DNA of 64,000 nt, taken from assembly GCA_964023205.1 (NCBI GenBank), contig OZ026834.1, forward strand, positions 34,634,756 to 34,698,755, written 5' to 3'. Source of the DNA: Lutraria lutraria. Taxonomy: Eukaryota > Mollusca > Bivalvia > Venerida > Mactridae. The first letter of the stretch is position 1; each line of letters begins with the position of its first letter. The notes below the pieces were generated by a model. That model was given only the letters and a program-made list of their open reading frames with translations, had not been told where the DNA came from and made no database searches. Position numbers and translations under genes: made by a program. This document shows, piece by piece, positions 46,450 through 58,098 of this stretch.

Positions 46450-47955
46450 TACCGTAGTGTACACATTGATAGCTTGTGCCAATCGTCACATCGATAATAA
46501 CTGAAGTGTCTCGAATAATAACATGTTATTGTTCGGTTAGGGTGAGGCTGTAAATAAAGACACCAAGTAGTTAATTTCCGGTCAGAGTTGCGATCCACCA
46601 TATTCATATATCGCCATGCCATGATTCAGAAAAAGTAATTGGTATCAAGTATTGTCATGTGTTTGTAAGTCAAAACACTTGACGGTTTATATGGATATAG
46701 CCATGTCATTATTCCTAATTTTCACAGCGTACAAATTGAAAGTGTTGAATCCAAAACTCTGTTGTTTGTCTATATAAAACAAACATTCCAGAAGAAATTT
46801 GATCACGGTGAGTGGCAATTTATTAGTAGTCATTTTACCACATGATCACAGAAGCCCTAAAATACAAACTTGATGCAAAAATTAACATTTAATAATACGC
46901 ATAGAAAAGGTCTTTGTATGGACACTAGACTACCACGCAAAACGTTGTCGCGGCTTGACACATCTTTCCTCTATTTACAGTAAGGAAGAAAATCAATGAA
47001 TGTGCGTGTGTCGTTTAGAATATTCATGATGTAAATATTTGGAGTATCAGATTATGCGAACATCAATCATGGGAGACACTTAACTTCTATTGATGACTTT
47101 GTCTTCGAGTCTTTTTAATATGTGTAATTTCAGTTTTACAATCTATTATTATTGTGAATGCGAGCAAGAAAATAAAACCTTTACCACATAAACAACAAAC
47201 AATGCAGTATTCTAATTACACACGATGTGTTGTTCAACAAAGTAAATATATATATTCTTTATTTAAGTCTCATTCACATATGTACAAATACAATCACATT
47301 ATATTATATCACAGAGTCATTACTATGTGACCATTCTAACAGAGAATTATAAGAGACTGGTAAAATTATTCACAAGAAAAGTACATACTAAAAATTGATT
47401 TTCAATTATTCTGGCTATTGTGGATTTACACGAGTTCAATCTAAAGAACAAGTTGCCGAATGTTATCATTACTTCGAGCAATAAAACTCATAAACTTCAT
47501 AAACATTAAACATTTCAATGAAACATTTTTCTGTTATATACGGGTACCATTATATCAACTTAACCAATTTAAGCAAACAAAAAAATAGATACTTTTATTA
47601 TGTTGACATTAATTTTCCCTTAATCATATCAGTGTGTTCATTTCTAACCGTTTGTAATTACCCTTGCCTCGTCACTATCTTGATTGTTTGTCTGGCTTAC
47701 AACTTCAGAGAAGAATCTTATGTAATTGCCTTCAGTAAGTCAATTTTATACGCATATTCCATTATATGATTATCACCAGAACATCAGATCCACATACAGC
47801 CAGAAAAACGAATAAGAATGTAAATACACTTTTGTATCTTGATATCCTTCTTCGATTTTTCTTTAATATACTGATAAAAAAAGTTTAGCAAGTTTTTCGT
47901 CACACCAGACTTTCTGTGTAGATAAATGATGTAAATATGTTTGTGTAGTAAAAAG
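46450..47955. other. Intergenic, no gene seen
   Basis: AT-rich sequence between 7B2 and the Tc1 remnant; no exon, RNA gene or repeat family recognised. Confidence 0.4.
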
Positions 47956-47957
47956 GT

Positions 47958-48300
47958 TTGTACACCAGTCCACACTCTGTTGGGCATACACTGGATGTAT
48001 TACGCCAAAATAATGTTAATGTGCTTCTGTGGCCCGCCAAATCGGCGGATCTCTCACCTATTGAGCACTTATGGGATCACCTGGGACGTAAGGTTAGAGA
48101 ACGTGAAAACGTCAATAACCTTCGTGACATTGAGCGTGCTTTGCAAGAGGAATGGGCCAGAATCCCTCTATATATCATAAGGAAGCTTATTTGTAGCATG
48201 AGAAGACGCTGTTTGACGGTTTTGGCTGTTAATGGTGGCCATGGTGGCATCGGTAGAAAATATTTATTTAGGATTTGGTTAACTTTTCTTCGATTACAAA
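47958..48300 (+). pseudogene. Tc1/mariner transposase C-terminal remnant
   Basis: The frame reads VGHTLDVLRQNNVNVLLWPA, KSADLSPIEHLWDHLGRKVR, ERENVNNLRDIERALQEEWA, RIPLYIIRKLICSMRRRCLT. The PAxSPDLSPIEHxWD block holding the last catalytic acidic residue of DD34D/E transposases is clear. The N-terminal DNA-binding half and first two catalytic Asp are absent and no inverted ends were found, so this is a dead 5'-truncated copy. Confidence 0.88.
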
Positions 48301-48329
48301 ACAGTTATTTCCAAACTTTCTAAACTTTT

Positions 48330-49558
48330 ATTTATAAGTATATAACACCCAAAGACAAAATGTACCTCGGTATTTATGTGGTGTTAGACAAAACTCGACG
48401 CAAAACAATATCTGTATCCGTAGATCGACAACTTCTAGTTCGTCTTTTCATGGTTGTTAAATCTTAAAATGACATAATAATCACTTTACAATTAAGTTCC
48501 GCATTTTTATAATGAGATAAACATGATAGGCTAAGTGCATCAGATAAGGTTTTATATTTGATTCAGCAGAAATATCACAAAACAGCTTCTAAAAAATAAA
48601 TGTGTAAATTACTTGACAATGTTTGGTTCGGATCGATATGATAAAGATCAATATTCAATAAATGCTAAATTACGTAATAATCTAATAAATATCAAATTGT
48701 GTTAAAGTATTGGTGAATATGATTAATATAAATTAATATATAAATATTAACTATCGAAATGTAGGCACATGTTAACTATTCCTGAAATGATGTAAGGTTA
48801 GTTTCCAAATTGTTTATTTTGAGTATTTACTGCAGACCGTGTCTATATGAAGGGCACATAACTCTCAGTGTCATAAAGCAGATACAGATACACTTATTCT
48901 ACTTATAGGTTTTGCTTTCCTCCCTTATGACGCAGGTTTTTATCAATATGTTGTACATGCCGTATCAAGCTTAAAAAGATAATAAGTATACATGTATCAC
49001 CCTGTAAAACGGTCTTCAAAATAGTCTGAACTACGATTTATCATTCAAATAAGTCGCCAAATGATATTTACCGTCTTATAATGAAACAAAACTAGATGTT
49101 TAACTGGTTTCGAACTGTAAGACGATACTTGTCACGTGATCATGTATTTTATAAATCGATTGCCTATTTAGAAACTATATATCGGCTTGAACATGCATAC
49201 ACATGTAGGTTTAAACCTGTATAAGTAATAAATCAACCCTGATAAGTGCAGCGGTATAAACATGTAAAACTAATGCTATCGTACAATAAGTACATGGATT
49301 TAATCTAACATATTGGTCAAGGTCGTGGATTGTATGACGATATTACTGAAAAACATTGATAAAACGAAATCTGTGTTGCGATACTAGACAATGGAAATAT
49401 ACCTGTAATTGCGGAGTTCGTGAACAACCATATTATTTCTGCTTAATATGAAGTGACTATTTGTAATTGGATTAAAAATACCATTCAAATAAAAGTAGAG
49501 AAAACTGCAGTAACACTGTCTGTGTTGTGACTTTATAAAACGTGAAACAGTTAGTTAA
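48330..49558. other. Upstream region of the TRIM-like gene
   Basis: No coding or repeat structure recognised. A TTTATAAAA word at 49532 lies too close to the ATG to be a usual TATA box unless the 5' UTR is very short or an upstream exon exists. Confidence 0.35.
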
Positions 49559-51241
49559 ATGGCGGAAAATAATCAGGAAGTTGGTGGACGGACTGAAAGA
49601 TTATGCAAGCCCTGTTCATTAAAGGGCACAACTCGATCAGCTGATGTGTTCTGTTCAACATGTCAACAATTCCAGTGTAATGATTGTACCAACTATCATC
49701 TAGTTGTGCCATCAATGAATCATGACTTAGTACCAGCTAGTGAAGGTTTTGCTGACTCAGGTAATGAGATTGATATGAATGGCGCTGATGTATGTAAGAA
49801 GCACAACAAAAAGTTAAAGTTTTACTGTGAGGATGATAAAGTATTAGCATGTAGTACATGTGTCATCTTAGACCATAGAAAATGTAAGTTGGTTGTAGAG
49901 ATAGCTGCAAGAGGTAGTCAATGCAATGAGTTGTGTGAAATGTTACGAAAATCTGTAACGAGATCGACTCAGGCAGTGGAAAATTTAGACGAAGCTGACA
50001 ATTTATTGTCTAGAGACATCCAACGAATAACAGAACGACTGAAAAATATGAAGAAAGAAGTAGATGAATATTTTGATGACTTCTCCGAAAACGTAATGAA
50101 AGAAGCGAAAAAGTATCATTCCTCAATCACGGCGGATTGGGCACAGAAGAAGATTGCATGTAAGAACAAAATAACAGCTATGGAAAGTACCTTAAAGAAA
50201 ATAGATATCATAGCTTCAAACGGAACGTCATCGCAACAATTCATAGCCGAGCACAGCATGAGGGACACGATTCAAAATGAAGTCCTGGTCGCTGATTCGT
50301 TGTCCACTGATCTTAAAACATTAAATGTATCTTGTAGTTTCAATGAACAATTCGATACGTTTCGTTCAAATCTCCTCCATACGCTTAAACCTGAAGAGTT
50401 TGAGATGAAATACAGCGTCCCTAGGACAACAAGGCTTGAACTGATAGGTTCCATAGACTTAAAGCAGACAGATGATGATGTGAAAGAACCATTATATACT
50501 GGTTTAGATTTTCTACCTGATGGTAGGTTAGTAGCGGTGGACAATCAGAATGGTAAATGTTTGGTATATGATTGTCTGAATCTGAAGACTACGTTCAAAT
50601 TACCGTATAAGTATCCTCATTGTGTAGTTGTTGTTTCTGATGAAGAGGTGGCTGTTACCACTAGTAGTCACTATACACTTGACTTTTTAACAATCAATAA
50701 ATCGAGTGAAATAACTTTGAAGAGAACATGTAATGTCAATGTAAAATATGTTTCCATTAGCATGAAGAATGATGAGAACTTTGTTGTCAGTACTGTCGAC
50801 CACAATCCACCATTTCGTCTTTTATCAACGTCTGGTGAAGGGAAGGACTTTGATGTTCAGTTTCCATCAAAGAAATATTCATTCGACACTAGCGCTTGTA
50901 CGTACGTACGCGGACAAGATAAAGTCGTGTTGACTGATAGAGATGAAGATACTGTTTATATATACGACATGGAGACTGGTGAGAAGATCGTCATCAAGGA
51001 TGAGTTGATTAAGGCACCAAGTGGTGTAGCTGTTGGTCCGTGTGATCACGTGTTTTTGGGAAGTTACCGTACTAGATCGTTAGTAGAGATTACTCCTTGT
51101 GGTCGTGTTTTGTCATCATATCAGTTAGATATGAATTATCCTCGTTGTCTGGCTGTATCTAAGGACAGGAGAACACTTGCTGTCTCAAATTCTGCAGCTG
51201 GTTCCCTAAAATTATCATTGTACAAATTTGTATCACAATAA
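49559..51241 (+). CDS. RING-less TRIM-like protein: B-boxes, coiled coil, C-terminal beta-propeller
   Basis: Single-exon frame of 560 residues. A first zinc-binding B-box-like region (about 16-57: LCKPCSLKG, VFCSTCQQFQCNDCTNYH) is followed by B-box 2 (about 80-114: CKKHNKKLKFYCEDDKVLAC then STCVILDHRKC), a long coiled coil (about 120-265) and a repeat domain (about 290-556; LYTGLDFLPDGRLVAVDNQN, IKAPSGVAVGPCDHVFLGSY, YPRCLAVSKDRRTLAVSN) with the spacing of NHL/YncE-type propeller blades. There is no RING finger, so ubiquitin-ligase activity is doubtful. Intronless B-box/coiled-coil genes of this kind are greatly expanded in bivalves and often listed as TRIM45/56/71-like (family knowledge). 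A role in immune recognition is possible but not shown. Stop TAA at 51239; polyadenylation signal at 51708. Confidence 0.9.
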   Translation: MAENNQEVGGRTERLCKPCSLKGTTRSADVFCSTCQQFQCNDCTNYHLVVPSMNHDLVPASEGFADSGNEIDMNGADVCKKHNKKLKFYCEDDKVLACSTCVILDHRKCKLVVEIAARGSQCNELCEMLRKSVTRSTQAVENLDEADNLLSRDIQRITERLKNMKKEVDEYFDDFSENVMKEAKKYHSSITADWAQKKIACKNKITAMESTLKKIDIIASNGTSSQQFIAEHSMRDTIQNEVLVADSLSTDLKTLNVSCSFNEQFDTFRSNLLHTLKPEEFEMKYSVPRTTRLELIGSIDLKQTDDDVKEPLYTGLDFLPDGRLVAVDNQNGKCLVYDCLNLKTTFKLPYKYPHCVVVVSDEEVAVTTSSHYTLDFLTINKSSEITLKRTCNVNVKYVSISMKNDENFVVSTVDHNPPFRLLSTSGEGKDFDVQFPSKKYSFDTSACTYVRGQDKVVLTDRDEDTVYIYDMETGEKIVIKDELIKAPSGVAVGPCDHVFLGSYRTRSLVEITPCGRVLSSYQLDMNYPRCLAVSKDRRTLAVSNSAAGSLKLSLYKFVSQ

Positions 51242-51707
51242 ATCAATTAATTACTTTCTGCCTTTAACAACATTGTTGTTGGGCGACAGGATTAATGTAT
51301 GAACGATTACGATATCAATTGTAATTATGTTTTTACATCACTTATTACATCGTTTGTATACTTCATAAATGTTAATTCGTCAGTAAGTCATCATTTTGTG
51401 TGCTAGATATCCGTTTATGAACTTTATATATTATTATTGAACTGAGTCATATGACGGATATTTTGTAAGAGATTACTCGTTTTGATACTTTTTATCAAAC
51501 ACATTGATGCGGTTTCTGATACAAACTGTCAATCTTACGGATACATGTAAGACAATTATCACATAAACTTACCCAAATGATTGATGACTTGAAATACTTA
51601 TTGAGTATTCTTGTTGCTCTATTAACTGCAATTATTCATTAAGTGATTTGATAATTGTTTCTGGAACTAGAATTCTGTTGAATGTATGAATCAGTCATAT
51701 TCATTAA

Positions 51708-51713
51708 AATAAA
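51708..51713 (+). terminator. Polyadenylation signal AATAAA for the TRIM-like gene
   Basis: Canonical AATAAA about 470 bp after the stop. Another AATAAA overlaps the stop codon itself (51238). Confidence 0.45.
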
Positions 51714-51916
51714 CTACACCAGGTATCATACTTATATTCGTTATAAATAAATCTGATAAAATATTTTCATTAACCGAACGGTCTTATGACCTACTCGACA
51801 TATAGATGAGCGGATGTACGGACGAATGTACGGACGAACGAATTTGATTTATGTTTAAGTTTACCAAAAATCATAATGCAAGGCAATATAGTTATGACAG
51901 TTATACTTGTAGTTAA

Positions 51917-54545
51917 GATATTTCGACAATTGACCAACCAGCATGGTGGGATGATGAATGTGAGACACTGAAGTCATGTAAATACCGTGCATTACGTAGA
52001 TTTAGAGCTACAAATGACGATGAAGATCTTATTTTCTATAAAGAAAGAAAGAAAATATTTAAAGATACCATTGCTAGAAAGATGTCCGACTATCAAAATA
52101 GAGAGCGTACTAAGCTTGTTGAATGTAGCAAGAATGTTAGCCTGTTATGGAAGAAACTCAAACAATCTCAGCCCAAACAAAGTAACACGTGCAGTATCAC
52201 AGCGAACGAATGGGTTAAACATTTTAGTAAACTATTATATAATGAAAATGTACAACCAATCGTTACAAATGATAATAATGAATCTGACGAGTTTTTAAAT
52301 GCTGATATCACAATTGACGATGTTAAATTATCTATTAAAAAATTGGCATCTGGAAAAAGTGCTGGAAATGATGGTATAAACGCCGAGTTCTATAAGTGCA
52401 CTAGCGAAATTATCGCTCCGTTTTTATGTCGTTTATTTAACACAATACTTACTACCGGTATGTTCCCTGACTCATGGGGTGAAAGTATTGTTTGTCCTGT
52501 ATACAAATTCGGGCCTCAGTATGATCCAAATAATTACAGAGGTATATCAATAACAACCACCATGTATAAGATTTTCTCAAATATCATTAATCAACGCTTG
52601 TATTGTTGGGCTGAAGATAATAATAAGATTGATGAGTGTCAGGCTGGCTTTAGACAAGGCTACTCAGCTATAGATAATGTATTTTGCCTACACGCCATGG
52701 GTCAAAAATATTTAAGTAGACAGGGCGGTCGCTTTTATTGCCTATACGTTGATTTCCGTAAAGCATTCGATAAAATAGATCATCACAAATTATTCGAAAG
52801 TTTGCAAAATAAAGGTGTTAACGGAAATTTTCTAAAAGTATTAGTTAAAATGTATGAAAATCTAAAGTCATGTGTTAAAACATCATCTAACAGTGCAACG
52901 AGTTATTTTCCATGTAATATAGGAACCAGACAAGGCGATATCAGTAGCCCTACCATATTTTCTCTTTTTATTGACCAATTATCTGTTTTACTTCGCCAAA
53001 ATTGTGAAACTGGAATCTTTATTGACGACTCAATACCTGATATATTATGTCTTATGTTCGCAGATGATGTAGCAAATTGTGCAGAGACTGTAATTCGATT
53101 ACAGCAACAGTTAAATATAATTGATCAATTCTGTACATCGACCGGTATGGAAGTTAATCTTAGTAAAACACAAATTATAGTATTTCGTAATGGTGGTCCC
53201 CTGAAAAACTATGAACGTTGGACATTCCGTGGAGAACATATCCAGGTTACTTCAGTCTATAAATATATGGGTCTGCTATTTACGCCTACATTCTCATGGT
53301 CTGCTGCTCTGGAAAAACTAGCATGTCAAGCACAAAGATCAATTTTTGCCTTGTATAACTATCAGAAACCGTTTGGTAATTTCAGTTTAACGCATCTATT
53401 TATTCTGTTTGATTCAATGGTTAAACCAGTTTTAACATATGGTTCACAAATATGGGGTTATAAAAATGCACCTGAAATAGAATCCGTACAATTATCCTTC
53501 TGTAAGAGATATTTAAGTGTTAAATCTTCAACAAATAATTGTATTGTTTTAGGAGAATGTGGTCGATTACCCCTATGCATTACTACTATGTCTAATTGTA
53601 TAAAATATTGGTGTAGACTGGTACACATGAATGACCACAGATACCCTAAAAGATGTTATTATATGTTAAAGTCACTTGATGAGGGAGGTCGGCTAACATG
53701 GGCTTCACGCGTTAAGCATCTTTTGTTTCTGTATGGTTTTGGCTTTGTATGGATTTCTCACCAAGTTGCCGACATTGGGCTTTTTATCAGTGCATTTAAA
53801 CAAAGATTAATAGATTGTCATAAACAAAATTGGAACCAACTAGTCCAAGTTTCCAGTAGATGTCTACATTATAAAGAATTTAAATCTTTGCTTAACACAG
53901 AACAATACTTAAAAATGAATCTACCAGTAAAATATAGACATGCATTTTCTCGTTTCCGCTGTTCAAGTCACAAATTTAATGTTGAAATTGGCAGACAAAA
54001 TAGTATACCTTTCGATCAACGTATTTGTCAATTCTGTTTTCTAAATGATAATGTCAGGGTTGTAGAATGTGAATATCATGTATTTTTCTTTTGTAAAAGG
54101 TTTGAAAATATAAGAAATTCGTACTTATTAAATTGGTATACATCTGACAGAGATTTGCAAAACTTTTATACATTAATGAGTTCAACTAACAGAGAAATCA
54201 TCTACAAAACTGCTTTATATGTTGAAAAATTAATAAGATATTTTGATTTACCAATTGACGTTGAACAGTCTGTTTGAATTGATTAAGTATTATTATATAT
54301 TGTAATTGTATCCATTTGTTTATAACAATTATCAATGTTAACATAAATATATACATGTCTATGTAAAATATTGTTATAAGAAAGCTGATACATGTATGTA
54401 AAACCTCTTTTTGTTTAAAGAGATAAGCAGCATACACAACTCTCTATATATATAACATGTGATGTGTATATGAATATGTATTCTTGGCCGGTGGCCTCTA
54501 TTACTAAATAAAATCTTTGAATCTTTGAATCTTTGAATTGTAATT
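51917..54545 (+). mobile_element. Non-LTR retrotransposon A, 5'-truncated, RT frame intact
   Basis: An open frame runs from 51917 (DQPAWWDDECETLKSCKYRA) to the stop at 54275-54277. The endonuclease is missing. The reverse transcriptase is complete: SAGNDGINAEFY, GISITTTMYKIFSNIINQRL, ECQAGFRQGYSAIDN, YVDFRKAFDKIDH, GTRQGDISSP, and the catalytic FADD in CLMFADDVANC. A C-terminal CQFCFLND...H...C zinc-knuckle-like motif follows. The 3' end is ACTAAATAAAATCTTTGAAT then repeats of CTTTGAAT, a short-repeat tail. Clade not settled; closest in style to the Jockey/CR1/L2 group. The intact frame suggests a young insertion. Confidence 0.9.
52082..54277 (+). CDS. Reverse transcriptase frame of non-LTR element A
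   Basis: 731 codons from the first internal ATG. RT fingers-palm about residues 85-360, then the thumb (KLACQAQRSIFALYNYQKPF, LTYGSQIWGYKNAPEIESVQ) and the CCHC-type end. All RT acidic residues seen (YVDF.. and FADD) are present. Because the insertion is 5'-truncated this is not a host gene and probably not expressed on its own. Confidence 0.88.
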   Translation: MSDYQNRERTKLVECSKNVSLLWKKLKQSQPKQSNTCSITANEWVKHFSKLLYNENVQPIVTNDNNESDEFLNADITIDDVKLSIKKLASGKSAGNDGINAEFYKCTSEIIAPFLCRLFNTILTTGMFPDSWGESIVCPVYKFGPQYDPNNYRGISITTTMYKIFSNIINQRLYCWAEDNNKIDECQAGFRQGYSAIDNVFCLHAMGQKYLSRQGGRFYCLYVDFRKAFDKIDHHKLFESLQNKGVNGNFLKVLVKMYENLKSCVKTSSNSATSYFPCNIGTRQGDISSPTIFSLFIDQLSVLLRQNCETGIFIDDSIPDILCLMFADDVANCAETVIRLQQQLNIIDQFCTSTGMEVNLSKTQIIVFRNGGPLKNYERWTFRGEHIQVTSVYKYMGLLFTPTFSWSAALEKLACQAQRSIFALYNYQKPFGNFSLTHLFILFDSMVKPVLTYGSQIWGYKNAPEIESVQLSFCKRYLSVKSSTNNCIVLGECGRLPLCITTMSNCIKYWCRLVHMNDHRYPKRCYYMLKSLDEGGRLTWASRVKHLLFLYGFGFVWISHQVADIGLFISAFKQRLIDCHKQNWNQLVQVSSRCLHYKEFKSLLNTEQYLKMNLPVKYRHAFSRFRCSSHKFNVEIGRQNSIPFDQRICQFCFLNDNVRVVECEYHVFFFCKRFENIRNSYLLNWYTSDRDLQNFYTLMSSTNREIIYKTALYVEKLIRYFDLPIDVEQSV

Positions 54546-54631
54546 TACATATAAACAGGCTTTGAAAAGTTCGTCCGTACTCGAAATGTCAATGAAAAAT
54601 GTATTTTTTTCCTGAATTTTCATAATGGTGG

Positions 54632-54857
54632 TTTGTTTGTTTGTTTGATCGAGTTTTACGCCTCTTTTCTATAGTCAGAATCATATGATGCGGACAGTTC
54701 ACCTAACCGTCATTCCTGGAAAGAATCAGTACTAGGCTCCCATCCTCCGTAAGCAACTGCCAATTTTCTCACATTAAGAGACCCACGACCCTCTATCAGT
54801 GAGAGGTTACAATGAGTCGAAGTCAGTAATCTTAACCACTCGACCACGGAGGCGGGC
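54632..54857 (-). mobile_element. tRNA-derived SINE, copy 4
   Basis: On the minus strand it reads GGCCCGCCTCCGTGGTCGAG.. GGTTAAGATTACTGACTTCG, AGAGGGTCGTGGGTCTC, GCTTACGGAGGATGGGAGCC, GGTTAGGTGAACTGTCCGCA and ends in CAAACAAACAAAC. Confidence 0.8.
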
Positions 54858-54964
54858 CATAATGGTGGTAATTTATGACATGTTACAGAAAACTGAATAA
54901 TACTTTGTATCCAGATGTTCGATTTCGATCTTAAATAATTATGTCCTTTGTAAATAAAACTCAT

Positions 54965-55138
54965 GTTTACCCCGCCCACTTCAAGCCATTATTAGGTATA
55001 CCCCTATTCACTTCAAACCGTACTTAAGTATACCCCTGTTCACTTTAAGTTATGACTAGGCACGCCCCTGTACACCAAGGCTATGATTTTGTATGCCCTT
55101 ATTAACTTCAAGCTGTAAGTGGATATACCGCTGAACAT
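54965..55138. repeat. Degenerate 32-bp tandem repeat
   Basis: Five diverged units of the pattern TACCCCTGTTCACTTCAAGC-TATGACTAGG, with differing bases in each. Confidence 0.65.
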
Positions 55139-55139
55139 T

Positions 55140-56220
55140 GCCAAAATTGACAGTTCCATTCGTATCGTGTGTTGTCTCATTTACGTGTACATGTACAGTT
55201 GAAGTTTGGGTTTGTATGACCTTATTTGTGAAAATCGCAATTATAATGAAAGAAAATTTGCACAAAAGTGTAACACTACATATTACATTAAAGCACTTTT
55301 TCGTCATCAAACTATTTTCGAAACGTTGATATAATTATGTTTTATTTCATCTTAAATGCAACAAGAGTTTTCAGATTTCTTTGCGCAACTTTGCGCAACA
55401 CGATCGGTTACATTAACAGTTAGATCATGTAGGGAATTCATACGTTATTCTTCTGGCTGTTCCATTCTATCCATACGACTGTAACCTAGCAATTAAAGTA
55501 GCTATCATTCTTAAGTTACGAACCAGTCATGAATTGTCTGTTTTGAAGTTTCCATGAATAAATATTTTGTCTCAAGTGTATATAGTTCATTACTATCTGA
55601 CAAATAGATTGCTGGTATAGAGACCATTATTTGCATTTACTGGCAACCGGTAAATTAACAGAACAGAGTATTGTCAATATTATAGCTACATTTTCAACAA
55701 ATGGACTAAATAAATTATACCTCAAAGCGCGTGACCTATTTAAACGTAGAAGTACAATAGATCCCGCATTATTAACATGGCTTTAAGAACTAATGGAACG
55801 ATTTGCCGTAGGATGGTTGAAGACAGTATATTGACATTAATGTATGAGTGTATGAATGACTACATTAATTAAACTGAAAGTTCCGATAGACCTAGGTGTG
55901 TTCAATGTTAACTATGAATACCCTATAGGTAAGCCTCACGCGAGGTTTCTTGGAAATTGAACGATAGTTCAGCTTCCCATAGCCGTTACTCTCGCTCGGC
56001 GCGCATGCGCACAACAACGTCCGATGATTTTAATATGGACCTAAGTACTATGTTTATCTACATCCGCTATGCAAGTGTTAAACTAGTTCCAGTTTCATGG
56101 TTGCAGTGCATGGCTGTGTAAGTTCAGTTTCAGAGTACTTTCCGTACTTTGATTTACACACATAATTAGGAAACGATGTTTTCTGCTTATATTATGGTTT
56201 AGAGTATTCCTTTATTACAG
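55140..56220. other. Unassigned stretch before retrotransposon B
   Basis: No exon recognised. It contains GCGCATGCGC (NRF1-like) at 56001 as part of a 25-bp sequence repeated at 59762. Confidence 0.4.
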
Positions 56221-56339
56221 GTAAAAGTTTCAAAGTTTCAAAGTTTATTAAGATTATAACATATATAAAGCCAACATATTTGTTTTGATCAGAAATGATC
56301 ACTGAACAAATATAGATATAATGGATATTATAATAGGTT

Positions 56340-56370
56340 CAAGATGATAGATAGATAGATAGATATAATT
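56340..56370. repeat. (GATA)n microsatellite
   Basis: GATGATAGATAGATAGATAG then ATATAA; a similar GATA run lies at 60378-60405. Confidence 0.8.
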
Positions 56371-57021
56371 TGTTACCAGTGTATTAGAATAATCCAATAG
56401 ATTACTAAGCAAACATTACTAAAAACAAATAAAATTTAATAATGTAAGGGCTGTATCACGCCCTTTAGACTACATTTAATTGATGACAAGTAGATAATAG
56501 AAAAACAAACAAAAAAGACAAAAAATCAAAAACAAACACACACACAAAATCCATTAAATTATGTTTTTAACCAACCCTGCTTATAAAGAATAATCATTAG
56601 ATACAACCGTAGGATTAAACATACTTAGCATAATAACAACAAATCAACAAGCAAAAAGAACAATAACGTTTCACTGAATTATAATTTCCAATACTAACAA
56701 CATTATTTGGCTGATCTGATATGTATAAACGTTCACACTTGTACAAGATAGTTCCATATTAGAATCAAATATGTACTGTATATATAAAATAACAAGGACT
56801 CAATTAAGATTAATTTTCTTTCAAGTAATCGGTTCTAAGTAAGAAAGAATGGTAAACATACATAGCTAAATTTCGAATTTCCTCAACATTATTGCTTTCA
56901 AATAATTGTAGTTTTGAATAAGCTAGCATTCTGGTAAAAATAAGGTTGGATATATTTATGACGTATATTTTTATAAAGTTTGCATTCAGTCATAAAATGA
57001 TGTTCGTCTTCAAGTATATTA

Positions 57022-58098
57022 TTAACGACGTTCATTAAAAGGAGTGGCGGGTTGTTTCCATCTACCAGACTCAATTTCGAGTCTATGTGAAGCAACTCTT
57101 AAGCGTGTTAAAACAAATCTAAACTTTTTAATATTTACTGAGGATAAGTACGATTTATAGCCAAAATCATTAAAGTTTCTATAGAATATACTTCTTGTTG
57201 ACTCATTTATTCTTGCATTCCAGTTTTGAATAAAGTTATCATTTACTCTTTGTTTAAATATGTTGATAAAAACAACAGAATCCCCTACTCCTTGGTTTAA
57301 CCAAACTTCATGAAACCCTAGTTTATTTAATGTATCTCTTAATAAAGAAGCCCAATTTATTTTGTTTGGAAATGTATCAATATCATTTAGCATCATGTTA
57401 TATATTATTTTTATAAATTTCCTACCATCTGCATTTATTGTTTTAAACCACAATTTTATAATTGATATAAGTCCTCTACTCTGGTAATTTATCCTGCCTA
57501 ATTCACCATATATAAAGTCATTTTGTGTGGTTGATTTAACGCCTAATAAGGATTTGCAAAATTGTAAGTGAACACGTTCTATTTTTTGCGCATGATGAAA
57601 ACCCCAAACTTGGCTACCGTAATTTAGTATTGGAGAAATTAACTTATCAAATAGGTCGAGTGAATGTTTAATATCCAGATCTGTAAATTTAACTAAATAT
57701 TTTCTTAATTTAAAAACTGATTTTAGTGCTTGACCAGCTAACGTAGTTTGGGTTTCATTAAAAGAGCCCCCACTAGTAAAAACAATTCCCAAGTAAGAAA
57801 ACTTGCTGATTATTTCGAGTTCTAGGTCATTATAATAAAATTTCATGTTTTTGGGTAATATTCCTCCTTTTCTGAAAACTACGATTTTACTTTTGTCAGT
57901 ATTTACTTTAAGTTTCCATCTTTGACAATACGAGTATAAAATATTTAAACCGTTCTGTAAATCTTCCTGTGATTCAGACATAATAACGATATCATAAGCG
58001 TACATTAATAAATATAGTTTCATAAAATTTATATCTATGCCTTTAAAACCTTTCACGTACAAAACGTCCTCTAGATCATTGATATATAAAGAAAACAA
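57022..58098 (-). pseudogene. Element B: RT palm (inactive) and thumb
   Basis: MFSLYINDLEDVLYVKGFKG opens this piece. The catalytic segment is MYAYDIVIMSES with Tyr in place of Asp. It continues with LNILYSYCQRWKLKVNTDKS and the thumb. The frame is lost near 57060, where the CCHC-like end (EDEHHFMTECKLYKNIRHKY) continues in another frame at 56898-57095. Confidence 0.85.

Noticed and set aside
47784..47957. N-terminal half of the Tc1 transposase left of 47958
   Set aside because: No helix-turn-helix or first DD motif could be found in any frame, so the remnant was limited to the C-terminal part.
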